Assembly: GCA_025449435.1 (NCBI GenBank)
Contig: JANWJO010000155.1
Location: 1 to 25,183 of the forward strand
Direction: 5' to 3'
Origin: Chloroflexota bacterium
GTDB lineage: Bacteria; Chloroflexota; UBA4733
Length of the DNA stretch: 25,183 nt
Shown here one piece after another: positions 8,091-15,613 of the stretch. The position numbers and the translations under genes were made by a program. Position 1 is the first letter of the stretch, and every line of letters begins with the position of its first letter. Under the pieces are notes generated by a model that ran no database searches, was not told the DNA's origin, and saw only the letters and a list, made by a program, of their open reading frames with translations.

Positions 8091-8176
8091 GTTAAGGCCC
8101 ACTGCCAGATCAGCGCGTTACCCTTCACCGGCGACTTCGTCCATGCGGCAGTAGACGAGGCGCAAGGGAATGAAGC

Positions 8177-8749
8177 GTGCGTCAATCCTCTAGCGCGGCC
8201 TTCACCACCTCTGAGGATGCGGTTTCGCCTCCAGAGTTTGGCTTGTTCTATCGGACTACATACGAGCAGATTCGATCCTACCTTCAGCGCATGATCGGCA
8301 ACGTTGAAGATGCCCATGATCTCACCGTGGTGAGTTTCGAAAAGGCTTTCAAGAACTGGGAGCGCGCTCCCGCTGGCAAGGAAATCCCCTGGCTGTACCG
8401 TATCGCTACCAACACTTGCCTGGATGAGATCCGGCGCCGGCGGCTCATTCGGTGGCAACCCCTGGATACGTTCGTCCGTGTATTTAGTCCTCGCCAGGTT
8501 GCTCGCGATGACCCGGAGCGGGATGCAGTACGCAATGAAGCGCGCGCGCTAGTACGATCAGCCCTCGACAAGCTCAGTCCAAGGCATCGCGCCGCACTCA
8601 TCATGCGTGAATGCCAGGGGCTATCCTGTGACGAAATTGGCGAGGCGATGGGCGTGAGCCGCGACGCTGCCAAGCAGCTCCTATTCCGTGCCCGTCATCA
8701 ACTTAAGGAGCAGTATCTCCACCTCGGCGGTGAGCCCCTGGATGGCTAG
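8177..8749 (+). CDS. ECF-type RNA polymerase sigma factor (sigma-70 family)
   Basis: This is an extracytoplasmic-function sigma factor of 190 residues, a normal length. Region 2 runs from about residue 20 to 95 (EFGLFYRTTYEQIRSYLQRMIGNVEDAHDL, then PWLYRIATNTCLDEIRRRRL). Region 4 is at about residues 130-182 and contains LSPRHRAALIMRECQGLSCDEIGEAMGVSRDAAKQLLFRARHQL, the helix-turn-helix that binds the -35 element. The GTG start at 8177 follows an AAGGGAATGA ribosome site; the ATG at 8170 is out of frame. The 3' end overlaps the anti-sigma gene by 8 bases (ATGGCTAG), the usual arrangement for a sigma factor with its own membrane-bound inhibitor. Its target promoters are unknown. Confidence 0.93.
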   Translation: MRQSSSAAFTTSEDAVSPPEFGLFYRTTYEQIRSYLQRMIGNVEDAHDLTVVSFEKAFKNWERAPAGKEIPWLYRIATNTCLDEIRRRRLIRWQPLDTFVRVFSPRQVARDDPERDAVRNEARALVRSALDKLSPRHRAALIMRECQGLSCDEIGEAMGVSRDAAKQLLFRARHQLKEQYLHLGGEPLDG

Positions 8750-10163
8750 CCAGGACGTTGCCGCCTGTAATGCGGCACTGCTGTCAGCCTACTACGACGA
8801 TGCGTTACCGGAATGGCAGACGAGCGATGTCCGCCTCCACCTGCGCACATGCGGGCGATGCCAGCGCGAACTCGATCGCTATGCGGCGATCAGCCGCGTC
8901 CTAAATTCTTACCCGCTTGAACGCCAGCATGTCTCATCGCGCCCTCGCAACCGTGGGCCCGAAGCAACGTGGCGCTTCGTCGCCCTGCTCGCCGTCTGCG
9001 TCGTCTGCGCGGTGGTCGTCAGGACTGCAGTGGTGAACCTGCCTATGCTTGGATCGAGCGTGACGGTCTTCCCGCCGAGTGGTGCCGTCAACGTCAGCAC
9101 CACCACACCGATCCGGTTGCTGTTCGATCAGGCAGTGAATCAGACGGTGCTCGAACAGTCGTTGCAACTTGACCCCTCCACGCCAGTCAGCCTGGTGTGG
9201 GATACCCCGCGTGATGTCGAGCTGTTACCTGGATCACCCCTCTTGCCAGGGCAGCGCTACACCGTTACGGCGAAGGTCGAGGCTGTAGCTGGCCATAGTT
9301 CAAGCGAAGCTATGGAGCTCACGACGTTCCTCACCACGGCGGCGGATGCCACCTCAGCTTCCAAGGCAGGCACCGCCAATATGCCGGGAAGCGTCGGACT
9401 CGCACCCCACCTGACAGCTAACTGGGAGCCGGCGCCCGCCAGCTCGATGCCGGTGTTGGCGCCGCCGGCACAGGTTGCTTTGCCACACGGTGATGACAAG
9501 GACGCCGATCTGACTGGCATCACCACTAGCCTACCGGCGAATGAAAGCCCCTTCGCTGGTGCTGCCAGCGTAGCTGGTTCACTCGGCGCTGCTCATGCGA
9601 CAGCCGATCCACCGACGGTGACGACGGCTTCTTCGAGCACGTGTCCCGTTGCGATAGCGACGTCGCTTCGCGACATATTGCACGCACGCCAGAGTATCGC
9701 GGCCAGTTTGGGCTGCGCCTTGGTGACGCGGCAATCCGTTCCAACCTTGAGCCAGATGTACGAACGTGGTGTACTGCTGATGAGCCCAAGTGATGGCGAA
9801 CTGTACGAACTCTTCGCCGATGGACGCTGGCTTACCGTTAAATGGGGCGCGGGGATAGTACAGCCGTCCGGTTCGCCAGCCGGGACTGAGGCGTCAGCGT
9901 TTGACACCTTTCGCTCAGCTAATCCTCTGCTCGCTGCTTCGCTCGGGAACCCATTAGGTAATCAACAGCAAGCGACGGCTGTTTTCGTTGGTTTTGAACG
10001 TGGTCGGGTGCTGAGCTTTGGAGGTCTGACCTATATCTTGGCGAGTCAGTCGCCCTGGCTTCGCTTCGTCGATCCCAGCGGGGACCGGCCGCTCACTGAA
10101 AACGACAGCGTCGATCCTGGCGCGACGTTTCGCACCGTCGTTGGCCTGCCGCACCGCCGGTAG
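8742..10163 (+). CDS. Membrane anti-sigma factor with zf-HC2 domain, Ig-like domain and duplicated C-terminal module
   Basis: This is the likely inhibitor of the overlapping sigma factor, 473 residues from the ATG at 8742. The N-terminus is a zf-HC2/ZAS domain: Cys9, then His33-x3-Cys37-x2-Cys40 (HLRTCGRC). One membrane helix follows at about residues 76-100. Residues ~105-205 (VTVFPPSGAVNVSTTTPIRLLFDQAV through ELTTFLTTAA) match the bacterial Ig-like Big_5 pattern. A Pro/Ala/Ser/Thr-rich linker covers ~205-312. The C-terminus holds two similar ~50-residue units (315-364 and 391-440) with a shared SLG...ERG...Y.L pattern. The extracytoplasmic part is far larger than in a minimal anti-sigma factor and is the probable sensor. 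A GTG at 8730 is an alternative start. Signal and ligand are unknown. Confidence 0.85.
   Translation: MASQDVAACNAALLSAYYDDALPEWQTSDVRLHLRTCGRCQRELDRYAAISRVLNSYPLERQHVSSRPRNRGPEATWRFVALLAVCVVCAVVVRTAVVNLPMLGSSVTVFPPSGAVNVSTTTPIRLLFDQAVNQTVLEQSLQLDPSTPVSLVWDTPRDVELLPGSPLLPGQRYTVTAKVEAVAGHSSSEAMELTTFLTTAADATSASKAGTANMPGSVGLAPHLTANWEPAPASSMPVLAPPAQVALPHGDDKDADLTGITTSLPANESPFAGAASVAGSLGAAHATADPPTVTTASSSTCPVAIATSLRDILHARQSIAASLGCALVTRQSVPTLSQMYERGVLLMSPSDGELYELFADGRWLTVKWGAGIVQPSGSPAGTEASAFDTFRSANPLLAASLGNPLGNQQQATAVFVGFERGRVLSFGGLTYILASQSPWLRFVDPSGDRPLTENDSVDPGATFRTVVGLPHRR
9684..10061 (+). repeat. Tandem duplicated ~50-residue protein module within the anti-sigma factor
   Basis: Two segments align by eye: 9684-9833 (AASLGCALVTRQ...YERGVLLMSPSDGELYELFADGRWL) and 9912-10061 (AASLGNPLGNQQ...FERGRVLSFGGLTYILASQSPWL). 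Shared positions are AASLG, an aromatic-ERG-hydrophobic core, Y-x-L, and W-L at the end. The pattern resembles LGxP/F-x-RG modules common in secreted Chloroflexota proteins, from memory. The repeat is at protein level only; the DNA copies have diverged, so the duplication is old. Confidence 0.55.
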
Positions 10164-10169
10164 AACGAC

Positions 10170-10194
10170 AGCGGCCTGCTATTCGGACGCCGCT
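10170..10194. terminator. Possible bidirectional terminator between convergent genes
   Basis: The 58-bp gap between the anti-sigma gene (ends 10163) and the opposing MEDS gene (ends 10222) contains AGCGGC at 10170-10175 and its inverse GCCGCT at 10189-10194, a 6-bp stem with a 13-base loop. There is no T-run on either side, so this is a weak candidate placed mainly on position. Confidence 0.25.
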
Positions 10195-10221
10195 AGTGAG
10201 CTATGCCCCCGAGCGCACACC

Positions 10222-10884
10222 TTACGAACTGGCGCGGGAATCCTCCCGGTCCGAACGGTTTCTCGTGTGACGGAGGATGCTGAGAAAGTATTGTTCGGAA
10301 TTGGCGTAATTGGGGTTCCGACGCAGGAAGCGCCCGACGTAGGCGATGGGGTGCAGCTTCATCATTTCGCCGACAATCTGTTCGCCCAGTCGCTGGGCAT
10401 TGTATTGCCCGATAGCGACGATCGGTTGATGTTGAAACGTGAACACGGCGTCGCAAATCGCCTCGTACTTGAGGATGCTCGCAGGCGAGGCCGCATTTTC
10501 AGCGAGCCACGTCATGTCGATCGCGACGCGCAATCCTTGGAGCCCGTCCCGTTGCGCGCGGTTAATCATGCTGAGATGGGAAGAAAGCAAGTGAAATGGG
10601 TCGAAGCGGCCTTGCGCCAAGAACTCCGACCGGTCATCGCAAAGTAGGAGTTGCCCAGACTTGGTCATCTCGTCGACTTCAACATTCTTGTCGCGCAGAC
10701 CAAGTTCAACCTGAGAGACCACCGCAGGCTGACCGACGAATAAGCACCTGTCATTCGACGGCGGGGAACTGGCAGTAAACAGGGCGACGGCCAGCTGGGA
10801 CACCTCGTCTAGCCTTGAGTACAGTTGGCACACGTGTGAACTCGGTGGAATCTCGTCACGTCTGCCAAACGCTTGGACCAGCAC
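10222..10884 (-). CDS. Stand-alone MEDS-domain sensory protein
   Basis: This 220-residue product resembles the MEDS (MEthanogen/methylotroph, DcmR Sensory) domain. The signs are HVCQLYSRLDEV near the N-terminus, a middle GQLLLCDDRSEFLAQGRFDP segment, then GLQGLRVAIDMTWLAENAASPASILKYEA and a C-terminal QYNAQRLGEQIVGEMMKLHPIAYVGRFLRRNPNY. In other proteins this domain is fused to HTH, histidine-kinase or STAS modules; no partner domain is visible here, so it probably works through another protein. The GTG start at 10884 is chosen because GGAG precedes it by 8 bases and because a strong promoter lies at 10994-11023. That promoter excludes the longer open frame reaching 11010, whose first 42 residues look non-coding. 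It is convergent with the sigma/anti-sigma genes. Confidence 0.75.
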   Translation of the reverse strand: MLVQAFGRRDEIPPSSHVCQLYSRLDEVSQLAVALFTASSPPSNDRCLFVGQPAVVSQVELGLRDKNVEVDEMTKSGQLLLCDDRSEFLAQGRFDPFHLLSSHLSMINRAQRDGLQGLRVAIDMTWLAENAASPASILKYEAICDAVFTFQHQPIVAIGQYNAQRLGEQIVGEMMKLHPIAYVGRFLRRNPNYANSEQYFLSILRHTRNRSDREDSRASS

Positions 10885-10993
10885 CCAGCTTGCTCCTCTC
10901 GTCCCGCCCGAATCACAAAGCGGAGCCCGCAAGGCGTTGCTCTCGCTGCGTCGTTCGCCGCACCTGAAGAAAAGCAGCCATCGTGCCGCCTGC

Positions 10994-11023
10994 AGTATAG
11001 GCAGGAACAAATTTGGCTGTCAA
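10994..11023 (-). promoter_or_regulatory. Near-consensus sigma-70 promoter for the MEDS gene
   Basis: Read on the minus strand, TTGACA (11018-11023, perfect -35) is followed after 18 bp by TATACT (10994-10999, five of six matches). Transcription would start near 10987, giving a leader of about 100 bases before the GTG at 10884. It is the best promoter by sequence in the window and suggests substantial or tightly repressed expression of the MEDS gene. Confidence 0.7.
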
Positions 11024-11136
11024 GCTTTACTCTGGTAGTACCCGGAAGGACGAGCATTGGCGTGGGCCGCCGGTTTGCCACACATCGTAAACTGAGACAC
11101 CTGGCCCGTACGGGGCCATACCAAGGAGTTTTCCGC

Positions 11137-11682
11137 GTGCGATTCAATGTGGCGCAGTTATTGCTGGCTCCGGTTGGCACCAAGAGGCCATTTCTGGTTG
11201 ACGAGCCATTTGGCGTTTGTGACGAGGTAGCGTTTCGAGGGCGGGTTACGGGCCAGGGGCATCTCTTGCGTGTCAACCACGGGATTGTCGTACGCGGCGA
11301 CATGACGGTACTCGTTGAGCTGGAATGTTGCCGTTGCCTGGAGCCGTTCACGGCCACGCTAGTCTTGGAACTGAATGATCGCTTTGTGCCTTCGGTCGAT
11401 GTGCTGACAGGTCGCCCGTTCCGAGACCCTCTGGAAGATCGGGACGATGAAGACGTCTACACCATCAATGACGTGCACGAAATTGACTTGCATGAGGCCA
11501 TCCGGCAGCAAGCCGTGATGAGTGAGCCGATGCAACCGCTTCATGATCCTGCGTGTAAGGGGCTGTGTCCCCATTGCGGTGTAAACCGTAACAAGCAAGT
11601 GTGCGACTGCGCCGTCGGGTCAGCCATCGACCCGCGCTTGACCGTGTTCCAGGCCCTTCGTTCGCATCAAAACGGCACGTAG
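11137..11682 (+). CDS. YceD/DUF177 family metal-binding protein
   Basis: This is a DUF177 (YceD) protein, 181 residues. The family is almost always next to rpmF, as here, and is linked to 23S rRNA processing or large-subunit assembly. The core shows ELECCRCLEPFTATL, whose cysteines are typical of the family, followed by an acidic DPLEDRDDEDVYTI stretch and DLHEAIRQQAVMSEPMQPL. The C-terminus is a Cys cluster (CKGLCPHCGVNRNKQVCDC). The GTG start at 11137 is well supported by AAGGAG at 11123-11128 with 8-base spacing; the open frame continues upstream to 10873, but that part overlaps the divergent promoter region and looks non-coding. rpmF follows about 60 bp downstream. Confidence 0.92.
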   Translation: MRFNVAQLLLAPVGTKRPFLVDEPFGVCDEVAFRGRVTGQGHLLRVNHGIVVRGDMTVLVELECCRCLEPFTATLVLELNDRFVPSVDVLTGRPFRDPLEDRDDEDVYTINDVHEIDLHEAIRQQAVMSEPMQPLHDPACKGLCPHCGVNRNKQVCDCAVGSAIDPRLTVFQALRSHQNGT

Positions 11683-11702
11683 GGCTCGTCGAGCTAGCCT
11701 GC

Positions 11703-11711
11703 TGGTACACT
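11703..11711 (+). promoter_or_regulatory. Possible extended -10 promoter ahead of rpmF
   Basis: TGGTACACT is an extended -10 type element (TGn plus TACACT, four of six) in the yceD-rpmF gap, 34 bases before the rpmF start. No convincing -35 box lies 17 bp upstream. It could allow rpmF and the genes after it to be expressed independently of yceD. Confidence 0.3.
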
Positions 11712-11744
11712 GGCGACCTTGTGATGAACTGAATGGAGAAGACG

Positions 11745-11942
11745 ATGACTGGGCTTCCTAAAAAGAGGGTATCGCGCTCCAGGCAGGGCAACCGGCGGGC
11801 CCATCACGCGCTGGTCGCTCCTACCCTGGTCGTCTGCCCCAATTGCCGCGCCAAGCGCTTGTCCCACCATGTGTGCCCGGCGTGCGGCTGGTTTAAGGGT
11901 CAGCAGGTCATAACCATTCGCCAGCCAGGCACTAACTCGTAA
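11745..11942 (+). CDS. rpmF: 50S ribosomal protein bL32 (zinc-binding type)
   Basis: This is ribosomal protein bL32 of the large subunit, 65 residues from the ATG at 11745. That start is favoured over the in-frame ATG at 11733 because GGAG at 11735-11738 sits 6 bases before it and because the N-terminus then reads MTGLPKKRVSRSRQGNRRAHH, matching the family start. The protein keeps the four zinc-binding cysteines (CPNC and CPAC), so it is the C+ form. The usual L32 segments APTLVVCPNC and VCPACGWFKG are visible. It lies between yceD and accC, a common rpmF neighbourhood. Confidence 0.96.
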   Translation: MTGLPKKRVSRSRQGNRRAHHALVAPTLVVCPNCRAKRLSHHVCPACGWFKGQQVITIRQPGTNS

Positions 11943-11961
11943 TCGCGCGAACGTCGTCGAG

Positions 11962-13347
11962 ATGTTCAACCGCGTGCTCATAGCTAATCGTGGCGAGATC
12001 GCCCTGCGCGTCGTGCGCTGTTGTCACGAAATTGGCCTGGAGACCGTGTGCGTCTATTCTGAGGCTGACCGTGACACACTGGCTGTTCGCCTCGCAGACC
12101 ATGCGGTGTGTATCGGGCCGGCAGCAAGCGTACGTAGTTACCTGCACGTCCCGAGTATCATTCAGGCCGCGCTACTCACCGGCGCCGACGCTATCCATCC
12201 CGGCGCAGGGTTCTTGGCAGAGGATCCACGATTCGCCGAAGTTTGCGAGCGTTATGGCATCACGTTCATTGGGACGCCATCCCGTATTCTCCGCGCAGTT
12301 GGCGAGAAAACAGCGGCCAAGGATCGAATGCGAGAAGCCGGCGTACCAGTAATTCCTGGGTCAGCGGCCGCTGAAATGTCGCTCGCTAGCGCCATTAAGA
12401 CCGCTGACGACATCGGCTATCCGATTATGCTCAAGCCTGCAGGTGGCGGAGGTGGCAAAGGCATGCGCGTTGCCCGAAATCCGCTGGAATTCGAGCGCTT
12501 CTTCCCGCTCTGTCAGTCCGAAGCCCTGAGCTCGTTTGGCAACGGGGGGATTTACCTCGAGCGCTTCTTCGAGAACATGCGGCACATCGAGGTCCAGATA
12601 GCTGCTGACACCCACGGCCACGCCGTTAGCATCGGCGAACGTAACTGTTCGGCCCAACGATTCCACCAGAAGCTCGCCGAAGAGGCGCCAAGCGCGCTGT
12701 TGACTGAGCAGGCGCGCGCAGCCCTGTTCACGTCGGCACTAAATGGCGCTCAGGCCATTGGGTTCCTTGGCGTGGGAACGTTCGAGTTCCTCGTTGATTG
12801 GGAAGGCCGCCACTACTTTCTGGAAATTAATAAGCGCATACAGGTCGAGCATCCAGTAACCGAGGCGATTTACGGCATTGATTTGGTGAAGGAACAGATT
12901 CGCATCGCCGACGGCATGGACCTCTCATTCCAGCAAGTCGACCTCGTGCCCAGAGGTCACGCCCTGGAATGCCGGATCAACGCCGAGGACCCGAACCAAG
13001 GGTTTCAAGCGCAAGCTGGTCGAGTGTCACGCTACGTTCCCCCTGGCGGGCCTGGTATGCGAGTGGATTCACATATGTATAGCGGATATATCGTCCCACC
13101 GTTCTACGACTCTCTGCTGGCTAAGTTTGTCGCTTGGGGCGCTACGCGCGACGAGGCGCTCGCCCGCATGGCTCGATCGTTGGATGAGGCGGTACTCGAG
13201 GGCTTAGTCACCAACATCTCGTTCCAGCGATGGCTGATTGGCACACCAGAGTTCGTCGCCGGCAAAGTCACGACGGAGTTTGTTGGTAACGCAGTTGCCA
13301 ATGGTGCGTACGTACAAGCGGACGTTGAATCGGAACCGCCGTCGTGA
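11962..13347 (+). CDS. accC: Biotin carboxylase (acetyl-CoA carboxylase subunit or homologue)
   Basis: This is an ATP-grasp biotin carboxylase of 461 residues that carboxylates the biotin on a carrier protein using ATP and bicarbonate. Diagnostic segments are [18 protein letters not shown] at the N-terminus, [19 protein letters not shown], the glycine-rich ATP loop [35 protein letters not shown], and [29 protein letters not shown]. The last normally reads [14 protein letters not shown]; the catalytic Arg is kept but Thr is Lys here. The partner accB (biotin carrier) and the carboxyltransferase genes are not in the window. It starts at ATG 11962, has a weak ribosome site, and overlaps nusB by four bases (GTGA). 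A related acyl-CoA or pyruvate carboxylase subunit is possible, but the nearby acpP favours fatty-acid synthesis. Confidence 0.93.
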   Translation: MFNRVLIANRGEIALRVVRCCHEIGLETVCVYSEADRDTLAVRLADHAVCIGPAASVRSYLHVPSIIQAALLTGADAIHPGAGFLAEDPRFAEVCERYGITFIGTPSRILRAVGEKTAAKDRMREAGVPVIPGSAAAEMSLASAIKTADDIGYPIMLKPAGGGGGKGMRVARNPLEFERFFPLCQSEALSSFGNGGIYLERFFENMRHIEVQIAADTHGHAVSIGERNCSAQRFHQKLAEEAPSALLTEQARAALFTSALNGAQAIGFLGVGTFEFLVDWEGRHYFLEINKRIQVEHPVTEAIYGIDLVKEQIRIADGMDLSFQQVDLVPRGHALECRINAEDPNQGFQAQAGRVSRYVPPGGPGMRVDSHMYSGYIVPPFYDSLLAKFVAWGATRDEALARMARSLDEAVLEGLVTNISFQRWLIGTPEFVAGKVTTEFVGNAVANGAYVQADVESEPPS

Positions 13348-13793
13348 CCGACGCGGATAATGCTCCGCGGTACCCGCAGGGGAGACGGCGCGCACGCGAG
13401 CTCGCGATGCAGGTGCTGTACGAGCTCGAATTTGGTGCTCTGGCGCCAGAGGATGCCCTGGCTCATCATCTGGCAACTGAACACATGCGCCCGCCATACG
13501 AGGAATTCACGCGCGCATTAGTACTTGGTACCTGGGCGCGCCGCGCCGATGCTGATGCTGCCATTGCTCAGGCCGCACCACACTGGCCCTTGGCTCAGTT
13601 GCCGATGGTGGAACGGTCGATCCTCAGAATTGCAATATTCGAGGCATGCTTCGATAATACAACCCCGGTGCGCGTTGCGATCAACGAGGCCGTGGAACTC
13701 GCAAAGACGTACGGCGGGGAACATTCGGCGAAGTTCGTTAATGGGGTATTGGGGGCGGTGGCCTTGCAGGCGCCAGGAAGGAACCAAAGTTGA
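13344..13793 (+). CDS. nusB: Transcription antitermination factor NusB
   Basis: NusB binds the boxA RNA of rRNA operons with ribosomal protein S10 and supports antitermination. The product is 149 residues, with the N-terminal [16 protein letters not shown] motif, the central [43 protein letters not shown] block, and the C-terminal [29 protein letters not shown], all typical. The GTG start at 13344 overlaps the accC stop. Its stop overlaps the acpP start, so accC, nusB and acpP are one transcription unit. About the first 10 residues are a family-atypical lead-in. Confidence 0.96.
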   Translation: MTDADNAPRYPQGRRRARELAMQVLYELEFGALAPEDALAHHLATEHMRPPYEEFTRALVLGTWARRADADAAIAQAAPHWPLAQLPMVERSILRIAIFEACFDNTTPVRVAINEAVELAKTYGGEHSAKFVNGVLGAVALQAPGRNQS

Positions 13794-14035
13794 TGGCGGC
13801 GGCACAGACGTTTGACCGTATGAAGAAGATCATTGCTGAAGAGCTCAGTGTGGACGAAAGTGAAGTGACGCCACAAGCTTCCTTCCAAGAAGACCTCAAT
13901 GCGGACTCGCTGGACTTGCTAGAACTCGTCATGCGTCTTGAGGAAGAGTTCGGCATGAAGATTCCGGATGAAGAGGCGGACAAGCTAAAGACCGTCCAGG
14001 ATGCGGTAGAATACGTAGACGAGCACAGTTCCTAA
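13793..14035 (+). CDS. acpP: Acyl carrier protein
   Basis: This is the acyl carrier protein that holds growing fatty-acyl chains on a phosphopantetheine arm. The 80-residue product is acidic, with the canonical [42 protein letters not shown] sequence. The phosphopantetheine serine is Ser39 in ADSLD. The ATG at 13793 overlaps the nusB stop (TGATG), with AGGAAGGA at 13775-13782 as ribosome site; a TTG at 13790 is an equally close alternative one codon earlier. Its place behind accC supports a lipid-synthesis role for the carboxylase. Confidence 0.96.
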   Translation: MAAAQTFDRMKKIIAEELSVDESEVTPQASFQEDLNADSLDLLELVMRLEEEFGMKIPDEEADKLKTVQDAVEYVDEHSS

Positions 14036-14135
14036 CGGCGATGCCAATCTGTGGACCTGTGTTGAACGATTGAGACCGATGATGGTGCGCGTCGCTGTCG
14101 CAAGTCGCCGTTCCCACGAGCGCGCGCCATAGTGG

Positions 14136-15437
14136 ATGGCAGGCAGGACTGAAGCGTTCGTGGAGTCCAACGAACCGCCGGCAAACGGTTTGCTCTCACC
14201 CTTGAAGCCAAGCGAGTCCACGCAGGACGCGGCGCGAGACTTGTGCCGCGATTCGGACGACTTGTTGCGCGGGGATCGCGGGGCGCAATTTGAGAGCGCC
14301 AATGACGTGGCACCGGCTGCATACGGTGCATCTAGCCCCCTGGGTGTTCAGCCAACTCTCGCGGAGGCAACGTTCTCCGGACCGGAGTTCGCCGGGACCA
14401 ATCACATTTCGGACATGACCCAATCAGCGCTGGGCGACACACTCGTGCCAGCTTCTGTTCCGTCCATACCGCCGCCTGATGACGTTACCCCCAGCACGGC
14501 GAACGCTGACACGGAACGTACAGCGGGTATTGGGCTGGCCGCTATGGTTTCGTCGTTTGTCGCCGAAAGCCAGACGGCGCCAGTCAATGGATCGACAACG
14601 GCTACCGCAGTGGCGTCGCCTCCCCAACTCAGTAGCATCGTTGCCCCTCCACCGGCACCACCCGCGCCACCAAGCACGCAATCGACGCAACCAGTACCAC
14701 CTCCCGAACCCGCCCCCAATGCAGATGACCAACTGGATGAGGGCGGCTCGATGACCATCATCGAGCACCTAGAAGAGCTGCGCCGGCGCCTGTTTGTCAG
14801 CGCAGTGGCGATCGTCCTAGGGTCGGTCGTTGGCTGGTTCCTTGTGCCAGCCATCCTGTCGTACCTGCAGGACTATGCTCCGGGCGTTACGTTCATTTCA
14901 ACGACGGTGCTCGGGCCACTTGCCCTCAAGATCAAGCTATCGTTCCTCATCGGATTAGTCGTTGGGTCGCCTGCCATCTTGTATGAGATTTGGGCGTTCG
15001 TTGCGCCAGGATTGACACGCAAGGAACGGCGATACGCGATCCCGTTTTCACTGTTGGGCTCCTTATTGTTCGCGGGCGGCGCAGCGACCGGGCTGTTTGT
15101 CATCCCCTTGGCCTTGCGGTTCCTCTTGTTATTTTTCCCCGAGCTCCACTTGGGCGAGTTTATCGACATCAATGGCTACGTGATGTTTATCGCGCTCATC
15201 GCCATCATTTTCGGCGTCACGTTCGAATTGCCAATATTTATGACCGGCTTTTCTCTGATTGGCCTGACCAGTTCACAGTTCTTCATCAAACGCTTCAAGA
15301 TCGCGATATTCATCATGTATGGCGTCGCCATGATCATCACGCCTGGGGTTGACTTTGTTTCTCCGCTGGTGCTCGGAACCATTCTCACGGTGTTGTACTG
15401 GGTGGGCGTCTTGCTCATCCGTATCGTCGGGCGCTAG
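14136..15437 (+). CDS. tatC: Sec-independent protein translocase TatC with long disordered N-terminal extension
   Basis: TatC is the receptor core of the twin-arginine export system, recognising signal peptides of folded proteins. The C-terminal ~228 residues are a complete TatC with six membrane helices, starting at MTIIEHLEELRRRLFVSAVAI and including the TLTRKERRY-like loop PGLTRKERRYAIPF, the FGVTFELPIF segment and ITPGVD. Before it lies a ~205-residue Pro/Ala/Ser/Thr-rich, acidic segment with no recognisable domain, ending in a proline run (PPAPPAPPS) and DDQLDEGGS. An internal ATG at 14751 has a good GAGGG site at 14739-14743 and would give a normal-length TatC, so the extension may not always be translated. 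No tatA or tatB is in the window. It follows acpP after 100 bp. Confidence 0.92.
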   Translation: MAGRTEAFVESNEPPANGLLSPLKPSESTQDAARDLCRDSDDLLRGDRGAQFESANDVAPAAYGASSPLGVQPTLAEATFSGPEFAGTNHISDMTQSALGDTLVPASVPSIPPPDDVTPSTANADTERTAGIGLAAMVSSFVAESQTAPVNGSTTATAVASPPQLSSIVAPPPAPPAPPSTQSTQPVPPPEPAPNADDQLDEGGSMTIIEHLEELRRRLFVSAVAIVLGSVVGWFLVPAILSYLQDYAPGVTFISTTVLGPLALKIKLSFLIGLVVGSPAILYEIWAFVAPGLTRKERRYAIPFSLLGSLLFAGGAATGLFVIPLALRFLLLFFPELHLGEFIDINGYVMFIALIAIIFGVTFELPIFMTGFSLIGLTSSQFFIKRFKIAIFIMYGVAMIITPGVDFVSPLVLGTILTVLYWVGVLLIRIVGR

Positions 15438-15613
15438 CTGGTTGAGTGCCGCGCCCGGCTTTGGGCGGCAAAGATGGGCTATCACCCGGCTGGGCTCGGG
15501 GTGGTTGGTGCCGATGCGCTACACTGTTGCAACGGGCCGATGGGCAGCTCGCTCGGTGACGGACGGCTAAGCCCGTGTCCGAGGTATAGCAGTTCCACAT
15601 CAGAGGCAAGGCC

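Noticed and set aside
8045..8120. Resemblance to a cobalamin riboswitch core (GCGCAACTG and GCCCACTGCC)
   Set aside because: The short matches lack the ordered set of conserved boxes (no B12 box of the AAGCC...GACCTGCC type follows), and the downstream gene is a sigma factor, not a B12 gene.
10885..11010. Longer N-terminus of the MEDS gene starting at 11010
   Set aside because: The near-consensus promoter at 10994-11023 overlaps its first codons, and the extra 42 residues do not look like protein; the GTG at 10884 has a ribosome site.
10873..11136. Longer N-terminus of yceD from 10873
   Set aside because: It overlaps the divergent MEDS promoter region and lacks DUF177 resemblance; the GTG at 11137 has AAGGAG at ideal spacing.
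14402..14854. 150-codon antisense frame opposite the TatC extension
   Set aside because: Gly/Ser/Val-rich mirror of the Pro/Ala/Thr-rich coding strand, with no ribosome site or family; an antisense shadow.
15438..15613. Possible terminator or tRNA-like fold after tatC
   Set aside because: GCGCCC/GGGC pairing is short and bulged with no T-run, and no T-loop or anticodon arm of a tRNA can be drawn. A lone TACACT at 15520 has no -35 partner.
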